Positions 8,946 through 17,748 of a DNA stretch of 64,000 nt are shown piece after piece. This stretch comes from Monoglobus pectinilyticus (GTDB lineage: Bacteria; Bacillota; Clostridia; Monoglobales; Monoglobaceae), in the NCBI RefSeq assembly GCF_002874775.1, contig NZ_CP020991.1:1555225-1619224 (forward strand). The letters run 5' to 3'. The first letter of the stretch is position 1. Each line of letters starts with the position of its first letter. The translations under genes were made by a program, and so were the position numbers. The notes below the pieces were generated by a model. It was not told the DNA's origin and did not search any database. It saw nothing but the letters and a program-made list of their open reading frames with translations.

Positions 8946-9461
8946 TTAAAAAATCTGTGCGAGCAGGACTGACATAACCATTCCGCACAAATCCGCACTT
9001 AGCGCGGCAAATAACGTGTAGCGTATATTTTTTATTCCAACGCTTCCAAAGTATACAGCTATTGTATAAAAAGTGGTTTCAGTAGAGCCCATCATTATTG
9101 ACGCTATTTTGCCCTGCATAGAGTCAGGTCCCAGGTGTTCAAATATATCGGTTACCGTAGCCAGCGCCGCACTGCCGGAAATCGGTCTTAAAAAACTAAG
9201 CGGAACTACTTCCGGCGGCATATGTATCAAATTGGTAACAGGGGAGATTGCGTTGGTGATTAGTTCAAGACATCCGCTTTCACGGAACATAGCTATTGCC
9301 ACCATAAGTCCTATAAGTGACGGAACTATGTTAAATGTGGATTCAAGCCCCATTTTGGCTCCGGATACAAAGCAATCATAGATATCAACCTTTTTTACAA
9401 ATCCAAAAATCAGAAAAATAAATATAAAAAATGGGACTGAGTACATAGATACTATTTCCAT
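8946..9461 (-). CDS. spmB: Spore maturation protein B
   Basis: 171 residues, nearly all hydrophobic, with several membrane segments and the nucleoside-recognition (Gate) domain shared by SpmA and SpmB. Motifs include RESGCLELI, RPISGSAALATVTDIFE and GSTETTFYTIAVYFGSVG, typical of SpmB. The start overlaps the end of spmA by 10 bases. SpmA and SpmB act together in spore core dehydration and heat resistance in B. subtilis and Clostridium perfringens. The pair supports, but does not prove, that the host sporulates, since homologues also occur in some non-sporulating bacteria. Confidence 0.92.
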   Translation of the reverse strand: MEIVSMYSVPFFIFIFLIFGFVKKVDIYDCFVSGAKMGLESTFNIVPSLIGLMVAIAMFRESGCLELITNAISPVTNLIHMPPEVVPLSFLRPISGSAALATVTDIFEHLGPDSMQGKIASIMMGSTETTFYTIAVYFGSVGIKNIRYTLFAALSADLCGMVMSVLLAQIF

Positions 9462-10054
9462 AGTTTATGCCCCCTGTCTTTTTGATGCGTCTGAAATAGT
9501 TTGGCGACAGTGATTCCAACAGCCAGCGCGCATAATTCACATATCCAAATAGGCAGAATGACCTCGCCCGGGTTTGCCGAGCCATAGCTTTGACGAAGTG
9601 ATATTAGGGTAGTTGGTATCAGCTGCAAAGAGGCTGTGTTTAATACCACAAACATACACATTTCATCAGTGGCGGATTTTTTGCATTTGTTAAGCTTATC
9701 CAGTTCTCCTACAGCTTTGATTCCTAAGGGAGTTGCCGCGTTGCCCATTCCGAGCAGGTTTGCTACCACATTCATAACCACGCTTCCGAACGCGCTTGAT
9801 TTTGGGTCAAGTTTTGGAAATATAAATTTTAATATTGGATTTAAGGCTTTGGCTATAATTTTTATTAAGCCGCCTTCTTCACCTATTTTAGATATACCTG
9901 TCCATAGACACATTATACCTAAAAGTGAAATGCAAAGAGTGACAGCGTCTCCGGCTCCGCTGACAGCCGCCGCCGCGGTCTGTTCAACATGTCCGGTAAA
10001 TACCGATACTATAAGTGATATTATTATCATTCCGCCCCATATGTAGTTCATCAT
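9452..10054 (-). CDS. spmA: Spore maturation protein A
   Basis: 200 residues from the ATG at 10054, chosen because AGAGAGG lies 8 bases upstream. An earlier in-frame ATG at 10081 would place that ribosome site inside the coding region. The protein is a polytopic membrane protein with the Gate-domain signature NVVANLLGMGNAATPLGIKA and TGISKIGEEGG. It is coupled to spmB by overlap. I do not see a convincing sigma-A promoter upstream, which would fit control by a sporulation sigma factor, although I cannot identify one. Confidence 0.92.
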   Translation of the reverse strand: MMNYIWGGMIIISLIVSVFTGHVEQTAAAAVSGAGDAVTLCISLLGIMCLWTGISKIGEEGGLIKIIAKALNPILKFIFPKLDPKSSAFGSVVMNVVANLLGMGNAATPLGIKAVGELDKLNKCKKSATDEMCMFVVLNTASLQLIPTTLISLRQSYGSANPGEVILPIWICELCALAVGITVAKLFQTHQKDRGHKLWK

Positions 10055-10386
10055 AAGCATTACCTCTCTTGTATAGTGCAATAGAATTATTGTTTTGTAA
10101 TATAAGTTTTACTAAATTGTAAACAGCATTCTTCATGATTCTCCATAAATATTGGCCGAATGTATGTATAATACTGTATGGTAATATTTGTAAATAAATG
10201 TTTTGACCATAGTATTTAAGGGAAACACGAAAATTTTGTCACTTAGGCAACTCGTATATATTGTATAATATATTGGCTCAGTGCACTATATATTCCGGTT
10301 TTGATTTGATTATAAACCTCTCTTTTCGACAAAATACGATTATATTGTCCACTTTTCAAAATCGTTAAAATTATTATAAAAAACGC

Positions 10387-10415
10387 TTGCATAAAGCAAG
10401 GGCTTGTAGTAGAAT
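10387..10415 (+). promoter_or_regulatory. mraZ / dcw cluster promoter
   Basis: TTGCAT (10387-10392), a 17-base spacer and TAGAAT (10410-10415), with the predicted start near 10422. It heads the whole division and wall cluster and lies just upstream of the AAAGTG box array. Confidence 0.75.
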
Positions 10416-10429
10416 ATACGTGGTGGGGG

Positions 10430-10486
10430 AAAGTGTACTAAAGTGTATTAATATGCCATGAAAGTGGTACGAAATGACTTAAGTGT
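10430..10486 (+). promoter_or_regulatory. Candidate MraZ operator: phased AAAGTG boxes
   Basis: AAAGTGT at 10430, AAAGTGT at 10440, AAAGTGG at 10461 and TAAGTGT at 10480, with weaker matches at about 10450 and 10472, so the register is one DNA turn. MraZ proteins bind several direct repeats with a 10-bp period upstream of their own gene; in Mollicutes the reported repeat is AAAGTG(T/G)NNN. The position just after the transcription start fits autorepression. Confidence 0.72.
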
Positions 10487-10536
10487 GGAGCACATTGCCC
10501 TAAAACCAAAAAAGTTGGTTGAAAGGAGGCGGCAAA

Positions 10537-10944
10537 ATGTTAATAGGTGAATATATGCAAACTGTGGACGCTAAGTTCAGGGTTAACATTCCATCTAAGT
10601 TTAGAACCGATTTGGGTCAGACTTTTGTCGTCGCTAAAGGAATCAACTGTATTTCGATATATCCGAAAGATGAATGGATACGGTTTTTGGAAAGTTTGAA
10701 AGATATGAAAAAACTTAGGTTTTTCTCTGCCGGTTCAAGTGAGTGTGAACTTGATACGCAGGGAAGGATAGTTGTTCCGGTCAGTCTTCGTGAATATATT
10801 GGTCTTCAGAAAGAAATAGCGGTTATAGGTGCGTTCAAGCATGTTGAGATATGGAATAGGGATAAGTGGTCGGAGTATTTTGACGACGACGCTTATAAGG
10901 CCGAAAATATAGAGTCAATTATGGAGCAGGAAGATTTTATATAG
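10537..10944 (+). CDS. mraZ: Transcriptional regulator MraZ
   Basis: 135 residues from the ATG at 10537, with AAAGGAGG seven bases upstream. A longer TTG opening is rejected because it contains that ribosome site. Two SpoVT/AbrB-type half domains carry the duplicated MraZ signature: DAKFRVNIPSKFR near residue 12 and DTQGRIVVPVSLREY near 75. MraZ forms a ring-shaped oligomer that binds its own promoter and tunes the dcw cluster. It is the first gene of that cluster here. Confidence 0.95.
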   Translation: MLIGEYMQTVDAKFRVNIPSKFRTDLGQTFVVAKGINCISIYPKDEWIRFLESLKDMKKLRFFSAGSSECELDTQGRIVVPVSLREYIGLQKEIAVIGAFKHVEIWNRDKWSEYFDDDAYKAENIESIMEQEDFI

Positions 10945-10969
10945 AAATTTGAACGCAGAGGAAGCTTCT

Positions 10970-11905
10970 ATGGAATTTAATCATATTTCAGTTTTGTTGA
11001 ATGAAAGCGTTGCAGCGCTGAACGTAAAGCCTGAAGGAGTGTATCTTGACGGCACGCTTGGCGGCGGCGGACATTCGTCTCTTATATGTGAAAAACTTGG
11101 CGAATCCGGAACTCTTATCGGTATTGACCGAGATACTGCCGCACTTAATGCAGCCGGTAAAAAACTTGAAAAATATAAGTGCAGGAAATTAACTGTTCAC
11201 GATAATTTTTTTAATGTAAAAAATATTTTAGAAAGTCTTAAAATCCCTAATATTGATGGAGCAATTCTAGATTTGGGCGTGTCATCTCCGCAGCTTGATG
11301 AGGCAGAACGCGGATTCAGCTATAATTCCGATGCACGGCTTGATATGAGAATGAACAGGGACGACAAACTGACGGCATATGATGTTGTTAACAATTATAC
11401 TTTTGATGAACTGAAACAATTGCTGTTCAGGTTTGGAGAGGAAAAGAATGCCTCAAAAATAGCCGCTAATATAGTGAAAGAAAGAGAAAGAAAGACAATA
11501 GAAACAACGCGGGAGCTAAGTGAAATTATAAAGAGGTCATTTCCTCCGAAAAAAAGGTATGGGGACAAGCATCCTGCCAAGAGAAGTTTTCAGGCTATTA
11601 GAATAGAGGTCAATCATGAACTTGATGGTCTGAAAGAAGCAATTTGTGATTTTATAGAATGTTTGAAGCCGGGCGGACGTTTGGCTGTGATAACCTTTCA
11701 TTCGCTGGAGGATAGAATTGTAAAGACTGCTTTTGCAGAATTGGCCAGAGGATGTACCTGCCCGAAAGAATTTCCGGTTTGTGTTTGCGGAAACTCGCCG
11801 AAGATAAAGATAATAAACAGAAAACCAATAGTTGCCGGAAAAGATGAACTTGAAAAAAATAACAGAGCCCATAGTGCAAAATTACGAATAGCAGAAAAAA
11901 TATAA
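10970..11905 (+). CDS. rsmH: 16S rRNA (cytosine1402-N4)-methyltransferase RsmH
   Basis: 311 residues from the ATG at 10970 (AGAGGA upstream), matching the usual RsmH start MEFNHISVLLNE. The SAM site DGTLGGGGHS is near residue 28. LDLGVSSPQLD, ERGFSY and the C-terminal ITFHSLEDRIVK are all family signatures. It methylates N4 of C1402, the same nucleotide that RsmI modifies on the ribose, so both C1402 enzymes are encoded in this window. Position directly after mraZ is conserved. Confidence 0.96.
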   Translation: MEFNHISVLLNESVAALNVKPEGVYLDGTLGGGGHSSLICEKLGESGTLIGIDRDTAALNAAGKKLEKYKCRKLTVHDNFFNVKNILESLKIPNIDGAILDLGVSSPQLDEAERGFSYNSDARLDMRMNRDDKLTAYDVVNNYTFDELKQLLFRFGEEKNASKIAANIVKERERKTIETTRELSEIIKRSFPPKKRYGDKHPAKRSFQAIRIEVNHELDGLKEAICDFIECLKPGGRLAVITFHSLEDRIVKTAFAELARGCTCPKEFPVCVCGNSPKIKIINRKPIVAGKDELEKNNRAHSAKLRIAEKI

Positions 11906-11942
11906 TCGAATGTTAAAAAGTTTAATTGAAAGGGATGGTAAA

Positions 11943-12761
11943 GTGCCTGAGAAACAAAAGACAGCATATAGAAGACAAGCACCTTTGTCGCAAAGCAGGA
12001 ATTACCGGGCGGAAACAAGAGGCACTTCATCATATGGCGGTGCTTATGGTGCTCCGCGTTATCAGGAGAACATGAATTATAGGTATCCCGGAATAAACAG
12101 CACTGAAATCAGAAACACTCAGTATGCAGGTACAGAAAGACTAAGAACAGGCAGTTATGAGAGCAGAAAATCTTATAGAGCCCAAAGCGGTGTATATCAG
12201 GAAAAGAGACCGAGTTCGAATCGGAGAGGTAATTCAACTGTTAATATTCAGGATAAATCATATATGAGGGGGTATTATCCACCTGTGTATACGGCTCCGT
12301 CAGAAAGGCCTATGGCAAACGGAATGCGGACATCATCAGTTTCCGTTTATGAAAGGCCGCTGGGATATACCGGCGGAACCACGGTGACTGTTCCGGGCAG
12401 AGAGGTTCAGAGAAAAATTCTGACCCGTGAGGAGCGGTTAGAAAATAAAAGAAAATTAAAGGCTCGTGTATTATCTATTTTAGGCATAGCAGTGATATTT
12501 TTAATGTGTGTGCTGATGCTTTACAGACAGAGTGCAATATTTGGTAAAAATCAGGAAATAGAAACGTTGAATTCAGAATATAGTAAAATTCTTGTCACAA
12601 ACGAAGGAATACAGTCAAGTATAGATAAATCAATTGAACTGGGAAACCTTGAATCAGTCGCTAAAAATCAACTGGGAATGGTTAATCCGGATTCGTCTCA
12701 GATATTTTATATAGATATGGGAATAAAGGATGAAGTAGTTAAATCTTCTTCTTCAAAATAA
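11943..12761 (+). CDS. FtsL-like division protein with a long disordered cytoplasmic tail
   Basis: 272 residues if translation starts at GTG 11943, which has GAAAGGG eight bases upstream; the in-frame ATG at 11910 has no ribosome site. Residues 1 to about 165 are low-complexity and rich in Arg, Tyr, Ser and Gly, without a fold I recognise. One membrane segment follows (about 178-197), then a short coiled coil (KNQEIETLNSEYSKI) and the NLESVAKNQLGMVNP motif typical of FtsL/DivIC. Place in the cluster (between rsmH and the PBP) is the FtsL position. Normal FtsL is about 90-120 residues, so the N-terminal tail is an unusual addition. Confidence 0.82.
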   Translation: MPEKQKTAYRRQAPLSQSRNYRAETRGTSSYGGAYGAPRYQENMNYRYPGINSTEIRNTQYAGTERLRTGSYESRKSYRAQSGVYQEKRPSSNRRGNSTVNIQDKSYMRGYYPPVYTAPSERPMANGMRTSSVSVYERPLGYTGGTTVTVPGREVQRKILTREERLENKRKLKARVLSILGIAVIFLMCVLMLYRQSAIFGKNQEIETLNSEYSKILVTNEGIQSSIDKSIELGNLESVAKNQLGMVNPDSSQIFYIDMGIKDEVVKSSSSK

Positions 12762-12889
12762 AATGAAATACAAAATGGGTATAAAAGTTATTAAAATATG
12801 TTCTATTTTATAATTTTATATAATAAACTTTCCACAAAGAACGGCGGCCTAAATTTGGTCGCCTTGTTGTAATTAATGGAGGAATAAAT

Positions 12890-15139
12890 ATGGCAGAGCA
12901 TAAGGGTAAAAAAAAGGGCGGGAAAGTTACCAGGCTTATGACTGTATTAATAGTATTTTCAGTGATGTTTATAGCACTGATATTTCGCGTCGGCTGGCTT
13001 CAGACGGTTAGGGGGAAGGACTTGTCAAGACAGGCTTTAGACCAGCAGACAAGTGATAATACGGTCAGCGCCAAACGCGGAAATATATATGACAGGAACT
13101 ATAAAGTGCTTGCAACCAACACTACGGTTGAGACTATAAGTATAACTCCTGAAACGCTGCGTACATCTATCAGTAAAAAAAATATGACTATTGATGAGGT
13201 TGCTCAGAGATTTGCCGATATTTTGGAACTTGAAAAAGACGCGGTAAAGGATAAAATATCAAAAAAGATTCAAAATGAGACTTTAAAGAAAAAAGTGGAT
13301 AAGACGGTTGCCGACACCCTTAGAGAGTATGTAAATGCTTCGGGACTCAGCGGTGTAGCTTTCACAGAGGACGTTAAACGATACTATCCGTATAATAATT
13401 TTGCAGCGCAGGTTATTGGTTTCTGCGGTACGGACAATCAGGGCCTTGAAGGTGTTGAGAGTATTTACGATGAAGAACTCAGCGGTGTGCCGGGAAGGGT
13501 AGTGTCGGCTCAAAAATCAACCGGTCTTGAGGATAATAACGGATATGAGAATTATATAGCTGCTCAGGATGGAAATAGTGTTGTTTTGACTATTGACGAA
13601 ACAATACAGAGCTATGTTCAGAAAAATTTAGAAGCCGCAGCCGCAGATAATAAGGTTAACGAGGGAGCGGCGGCTATTGTAATGGATGTTAACACAGGCG
13701 AAATACTTGCTATGTGTACAGAGCCGGATTATAATCTTAATGCTCCGTTTGAAATAACAGAAGCAATCGAACAAAAATATCCGGGTATAAAAGAAGAACT
13801 TGAAAATTTAGACGGGCAGGAATATAATGCGAGGCTGGGAGAAGTAATGCAGACGGTTAGGCGTAACAAAGCGGTAGTCGATTCTTATGAACCGGGTTCT
13901 ACTTTTAAGTCTGTTGTCGCTTCGATAGCTTTAGACACCGGTTCATGTACACTGAATGACTCATTCACCTGCGGCGGTTCATTTGTGGTTGCAGACAGAG
14001 CAATAAAATGCGCCAATACTAACGGTCATGGGTTGCAAAACTTTACTCAGGCAGTACAAAACTCGTGTAACCCTGCTTTTATACAAATTGGTCAAAAGAC
14101 AGGAAAAGAAAAGTTTTTGACAGGTGTTGAGGCATTTGGATTCTTTAAGAAGACCGGAATAGAGATTCCCGGTGAGGCAACGGGTCTTGGATTTACAAAA
14201 GACAATATGACAGATGTCGATTTGGCAACATCGTCATTCGGACAGTCTATAACAGTAACGCCTCTTCAAATGGTAGCTGCAGTCAGTGCTGTCGCTAACG
14301 GCGGAACATTAATGAAACCTCATATAGTAAAACAAATAGTTAATTCCGATATGGGAATAGTTGAGAACACCGAGCCTGAAATGGTGAGACAGGTGATTTC
14401 AAAAGAAACAAGTAAAGAAATGTGCAGTATACTTGAATCAGTTGTATCAGTCGGCGGAGGTAAAAATGCGTATCTAGCAGGATATAGAATAGCAGGAAAG
14501 ACCGGTACGTCAGAGAAATACCCCCGCGGAAACAGTAAGTATGTAGCGTCATTTATAGGGTTTGCTCCGGCGGATGACCCTCAGGTTGTTTGCCTTGTAA
14601 TCCTGGATGAGCCAAATGGCGATTCATATTATGGCGGTACTATTGCGGCACCGGTAGTTCGCGATATTCTGGGCGAAACATTGCAGTATTTGGGGGTTGA
14701 GCCGAAATATAACAGTTCTGAGGAAGAATATGTTGATGTTGAAATTCCTGATGTTACAGGAATGAGTAAGTCTGACGCAGGGATAGCAATTGATGAGAGC
14801 GGCCTTGAGGTTAAGTTCAGCGGCGAGAGTGACCTTATAGTTGACCAAATACCAAAAGCGCACACTAGAGTGACTCAGGGAAGCACAGTTGTTTTGTATA
14901 CCGAGGGCAATAAGGCAACTCGTTCTGTTGCGGTGCCGAATGTTGTAGGAAAGACGCCGGCGGAAGCAAATTCAACTTTAGTCAGCGAGGGTTTGAACGC
15001 AAAAATCAAAGGAGTTTCAAAATCGGGTAAAAATGCAACATGTATCGGTCAATCACCGGTTGAAGGAACTATGGTAGAACCCGGAACAGTGGTTTCGCTT
15101 AACTTTAGATATGATGAATCTGAGACTACAAATGATTAA
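12890..15139 (+). CDS. Class B penicillin-binding protein with PASTA domains (SpoVD/PbpB-type)
   Basis: 749 residues. A short basic cytoplasmic end and a membrane anchor at about 17-36 precede the dimerization domain with RGNIYDRN near 63. The transpeptidase has the catalytic S337 in STFK, SCN at 392-394 and KTGT near 530. Two PASTA domains end the protein (about 612-672 and 680-742). It cross-links peptidoglycan with FtsW at the septum or spore cortex. SpoVD and PbpB both look like this, and since only one such gene lies in the cluster I do not choose between them. SD TGGAGG precedes the ATG. An imperfect hairpin (about 12842-12862) precedes the ribosome site. Confidence 0.92.
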   Translation: MAEHKGKKKGGKVTRLMTVLIVFSVMFIALIFRVGWLQTVRGKDLSRQALDQQTSDNTVSAKRGNIYDRNYKVLATNTTVETISITPETLRTSISKKNMTIDEVAQRFADILELEKDAVKDKISKKIQNETLKKKVDKTVADTLREYVNASGLSGVAFTEDVKRYYPYNNFAAQVIGFCGTDNQGLEGVESIYDEELSGVPGRVVSAQKSTGLEDNNGYENYIAAQDGNSVVLTIDETIQSYVQKNLEAAAADNKVNEGAAAIVMDVNTGEILAMCTEPDYNLNAPFEITEAIEQKYPGIKEELENLDGQEYNARLGEVMQTVRRNKAVVDSYEPGSTFKSVVASIALDTGSCTLNDSFTCGGSFVVADRAIKCANTNGHGLQNFTQAVQNSCNPAFIQIGQKTGKEKFLTGVEAFGFFKKTGIEIPGEATGLGFTKDNMTDVDLATSSFGQSITVTPLQMVAAVSAVANGGTLMKPHIVKQIVNSDMGIVENTEPEMVRQVISKETSKEMCSILESVVSVGGGKNAYLAGYRIAGKTGTSEKYPRGNSKYVASFIGFAPADDPQVVCLVILDEPNGDSYYGGTIAAPVVRDILGETLQYLGVEPKYNSSEEEYVDVEIPDVTGMSKSDAGIAIDESGLEVKFSGESDLIVDQIPKAHTRVTQGSTVVLYTEGNKATRSVAVPNVVGKTPAEANSTLVSEGLNAKIKGVSKSGKNATCIGQSPVEGTMVEPGTVVSLNFRYDESETTND

Positions 15140-16200
15140 AATTTATAATTTTAAGGTTTATTTTTGGCATGAATTATAAAAAAGTGATTTAATCATTTTG
15201 GAGGTTAAAATAAAATTTTATATAATTTGTTTAGGCAAAAAAGCGTTTATAGCAAAGGGTGCTGAGGTATAAAATCTCAATAAGATAATAATGCAGAGTT
15301 CGCCGGCTAAATATGCAAATATATACACAAATCAAACAGAAGTGTAACAAAATAATTTATTTATAAAATAAAAGTAATTTATGGCAAACAACGGCAGGGC
15401 GGTCAAAGACCGCCGCGCAAGGTGAGCAGCTGCAAATAATCAGATATATTAAAATAAATCTAAAAAAACATAGCAAGGTAATTGCCAGCAAAATAAAAAT
15501 AGCGCTAAAATAAGAGCAATTTATAGCAAACAACGGCAGGGCGGTCAAAGACCGCCGCGCAAGGTGCGCAGCCGCAAATAAGCAGATATATAAAATAAAT
15601 CAAAAAAACATAACAAGGTAATTGCCAACAAAATAAAAATAGCGCTAAAATAAGAGTAATTTATAGCAAACAACGGTAGGGCGGTCAAAGACCGCCACGT
15701 AAGGTGCGCAGCCGCAAATAAGCGGATGTATTAAAATAAATCTAAAAAAGCATAACAAGGTAATTGACGGCAAAATAAAAATAGCGCTAAAAAAAAGTAA
15801 TTTGTGGCAAACAACGGCAGGGCGGTCGAAGACCGCCGCGCAAGGTGCGCAGCCGCAAACAAGCAAAGAAATTTACATAAATTTCTACTAAATCATAATA
15901 ACTAATTGACTTTTTATTTATATTAGCTATATAATATAAATAACTATAATCAACATTATAACAGTAAAATAATCACAAAAAGTGTGCGCCATAAAATATA
16001 TTTTATATAAATTATAAGTAATCATATTTAAGCAAAAAGATTATGTAATGAGATAAAGCGAAAAATACATAATTCTAAAGGTTCTAATAAATATTTATAA
16101 ATTAAAAATCTAAGCTTATAACTTTTACAAATAAATTGAGTTTTAAAAGTATATAGTAGAATAAGAAAAGTTTTATTGATATTACACAGGAGGAATAATA
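15140..16200. other. Gene-free kilobase between the PBP gene and murE
   Basis: 1,060 very AT-rich bases in a cluster that is otherwise tightly packed. They contain the 141-bp tandem repeat array (15362-15880), a perfect 9-bp palindrome directly after it (15867-15886), and a weak promoter-like pair TTGAGT (16136-16141)/TAGAAT (16157-16162) with only a 15-base spacer before murE. The murE SD AGGAGGA ends the region. I see no coding sequence. Confidence 0.7.
15362..15880 (+). repeat. Four-copy, 141-bp tandem repeat with a conserved GC-rich hairpin
   Basis: Units are marked by GCAAACAACGG at 15384, 15526, 15666 and 15807, so the period is 140-142 bases; the outer units are partial. Each copy contains the perfect hairpin GGCGGTC-AAA-GACCGCC (first copy 15398-15414; one copy has GAA in the loop), then GCGCAAGGTGCGC, then an AT-rich stretch ending at the palindrome AGCGCT. 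The hairpin core is better conserved than the AT part. Open frames across it on the minus strand repeat with the unit and are not credible genes. Confidence 0.92.
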
Positions 16201-17655
16201 ATGACACTTTCAGAATTGTTGAAGGATGTAAATATTAAAAAAATAGATGGCGGCGGAAGCATGAAAATAAGTGGTATAGCCTGTGATTCCAGAAAAGTAA
16301 AACCTGGAAACGTTTTTGTTTGCATAACAGGTTATGAGACTGACGGACATAAATATGCTAAGTCTGCTGTTGAAAACGGTGCGGTGGCTGTGGTAGCCGA
16401 ACATGACCTTCCTACAGTTGACGTCCCCTGTGTTATCGTTGACAACACAAGAAAGGCTATGTCTGAAATGGCGGCAACTTTTTATGATTATCCTTATAAA
16501 AAGTTTAAGCTTATAGGAATAACCGGAACAAACGGAAAAACTACGACTACTTATTTGATTAAATCAATTCTTGAACATCTTGGAAAGAAAGTTGGGCTTA
16601 TCGGCACAAATCAAAATATGATAGGCGATATGATAATGGAAACCTCAAGAACAACGCCAGACTCTTTGGAGTTGATGCAGCTGTTTGATATGATTGCCTC
16701 TCATAATGTGGATTATGTTGTGATGGAAGTTTCTTCTCATGCGCTGGCTCTTGACAGAGTGACGGCGTGTACGTTTGATGTAGGGGCGTTTACCAATATA
16801 ACCCAGGACCATTTAGATTTTCATAAGACTATGGAGGAATATTTGGCGGCAAAAAGCATATTGTTTAATATTTGCAATACCGGCGTAGTCAATAAAGATG
16901 ACGCCCGCAGCGAATATCTTATTGAAAATGCAAGGTGCCGGAATATGATAACATACGGTATAAATCAGGATTGTGATTTAAAAGCGTCTAATATAATTCT
17001 GAATGAAGACGGTGTAAAATTTGATATAAATTACGGTGGTATGGAAGAACACGTCGACTTGCCGATACCCGGTGAATTTTCGGTATATAACGCGCTTACA
17101 GCGATAGGCTGCTGCATGGCTGAGAACATACCTCTTGATTTGGCTGTTGACGGTCTTCATAGTGCTAAAGGCGTTAAGGGAAGAATAGAAATAGTAAGAA
17201 CGCCGGGTACAAATTATACAGTTATAATTGATTATGCGCACACTCCGGACGGACTTTTGAATGTTATAAACGCCATACGTGGATTTGCAAAAGGACGAAT
17301 AGTCACACTATTTGGGTGCGGCGGTGACAGGGACGCCTCAAAAAGACCAATAATGGGCAAGATAGCAGGAGAACTCTCGGATTTTTGTATAGTTACAAGT
17401 GATAACCCGAGAACTGAGGATCCTGAAAAGATAATAAAGCAGGTAGTTGAAGGAGTAAAACAGACAGACTGTGATTACGAGGTTATAACAAATAGATTCT
17501 CCGCAATTGAATATGCACTTGACCACGCGAAAAAAAATGATATAATATTATTGGCCGGTAAAGGTCATGAGACTTACCAGGTTTTAGGAAAAGATACTAT
17601 AAAGTTTGATGAAAGGGAAATAGTTCAAAAACTTTTAGGGTGTTACGATAAATAA
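16201..17655 (+). CDS. murE: UDP-MurNAc-L-Ala-D-Glu:meso-diaminopimelate ligase
   Basis: 484 residues. The Mur ligase ATP loop GITGTNGKTTTTYLI is near residue 108-120, followed by a central domain with MEVSSHALALDR and the C-terminal domain. The motif DNPR at 401-404 (TSDNPRTEDP) is the meso-diaminopimelate specificity signature; lysine-type MurE enzymes differ there. It adds the third residue of the stem peptide in the cytoplasm. SD AGGAGG lies 8 bases before ATG. It starts the second half of the dcw cluster. Confidence 0.96.
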   Translation: MTLSELLKDVNIKKIDGGGSMKISGIACDSRKVKPGNVFVCITGYETDGHKYAKSAVENGAVAVVAEHDLPTVDVPCVIVDNTRKAMSEMAATFYDYPYKKFKLIGITGTNGKTTTTYLIKSILEHLGKKVGLIGTNQNMIGDMIMETSRTTPDSLELMQLFDMIASHNVDYVVMEVSSHALALDRVTACTFDVGAFTNITQDHLDFHKTMEEYLAAKSILFNICNTGVVNKDDARSEYLIENARCRNMITYGINQDCDLKASNIILNEDGVKFDINYGGMEEHVDLPIPGEFSVYNALTAIGCCMAENIPLDLAVDGLHSAKGVKGRIEIVRTPGTNYTVIIDYAHTPDGLLNVINAIRGFAKGRIVTLFGCGGDRDASKRPIMGKIAGELSDFCIVTSDNPRTEDPEKIIKQVVEGVKQTDCDYEVITNRFSAIEYALDHAKKNDIILLAGKGHETYQVLGKDTIKFDEREIVQKLLGCYDK

Positions 17656-17748
17656 TAACAAGCTGTTTTAACGGCAATATTGTAACAAAATATTATGAAT
17701 TTGATTGTGATTGTGTGGAAGTCAGTGGATTACTAAGGAGATAGTTTT

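Larger units (their letters stand above)
10055..10536. other. Divergent control region between spmA and mraZ
   Basis: 480 bases without a gene. The left 330 bases are AT-rich and show nothing I recognise. The right end contains the mraZ promoter, a phased array of AAAGTG boxes and the mraZ ribosome site. Confidence 0.5.

Noticed and set aside
15357-15866. Minus-strand reading frames of 63 and 73 codons with repeated CAPCAAVFDRPAVVCHK segments
   Set aside because: They follow the 141-bp repeat exactly, have no ribosome site and change with the unit, so they are repeat shadows rather than genes.
15362-15880. CRISPR array
   Set aside because: The period is 141 bases and the whole unit repeats; there are no unique spacers and no cas genes in the window.
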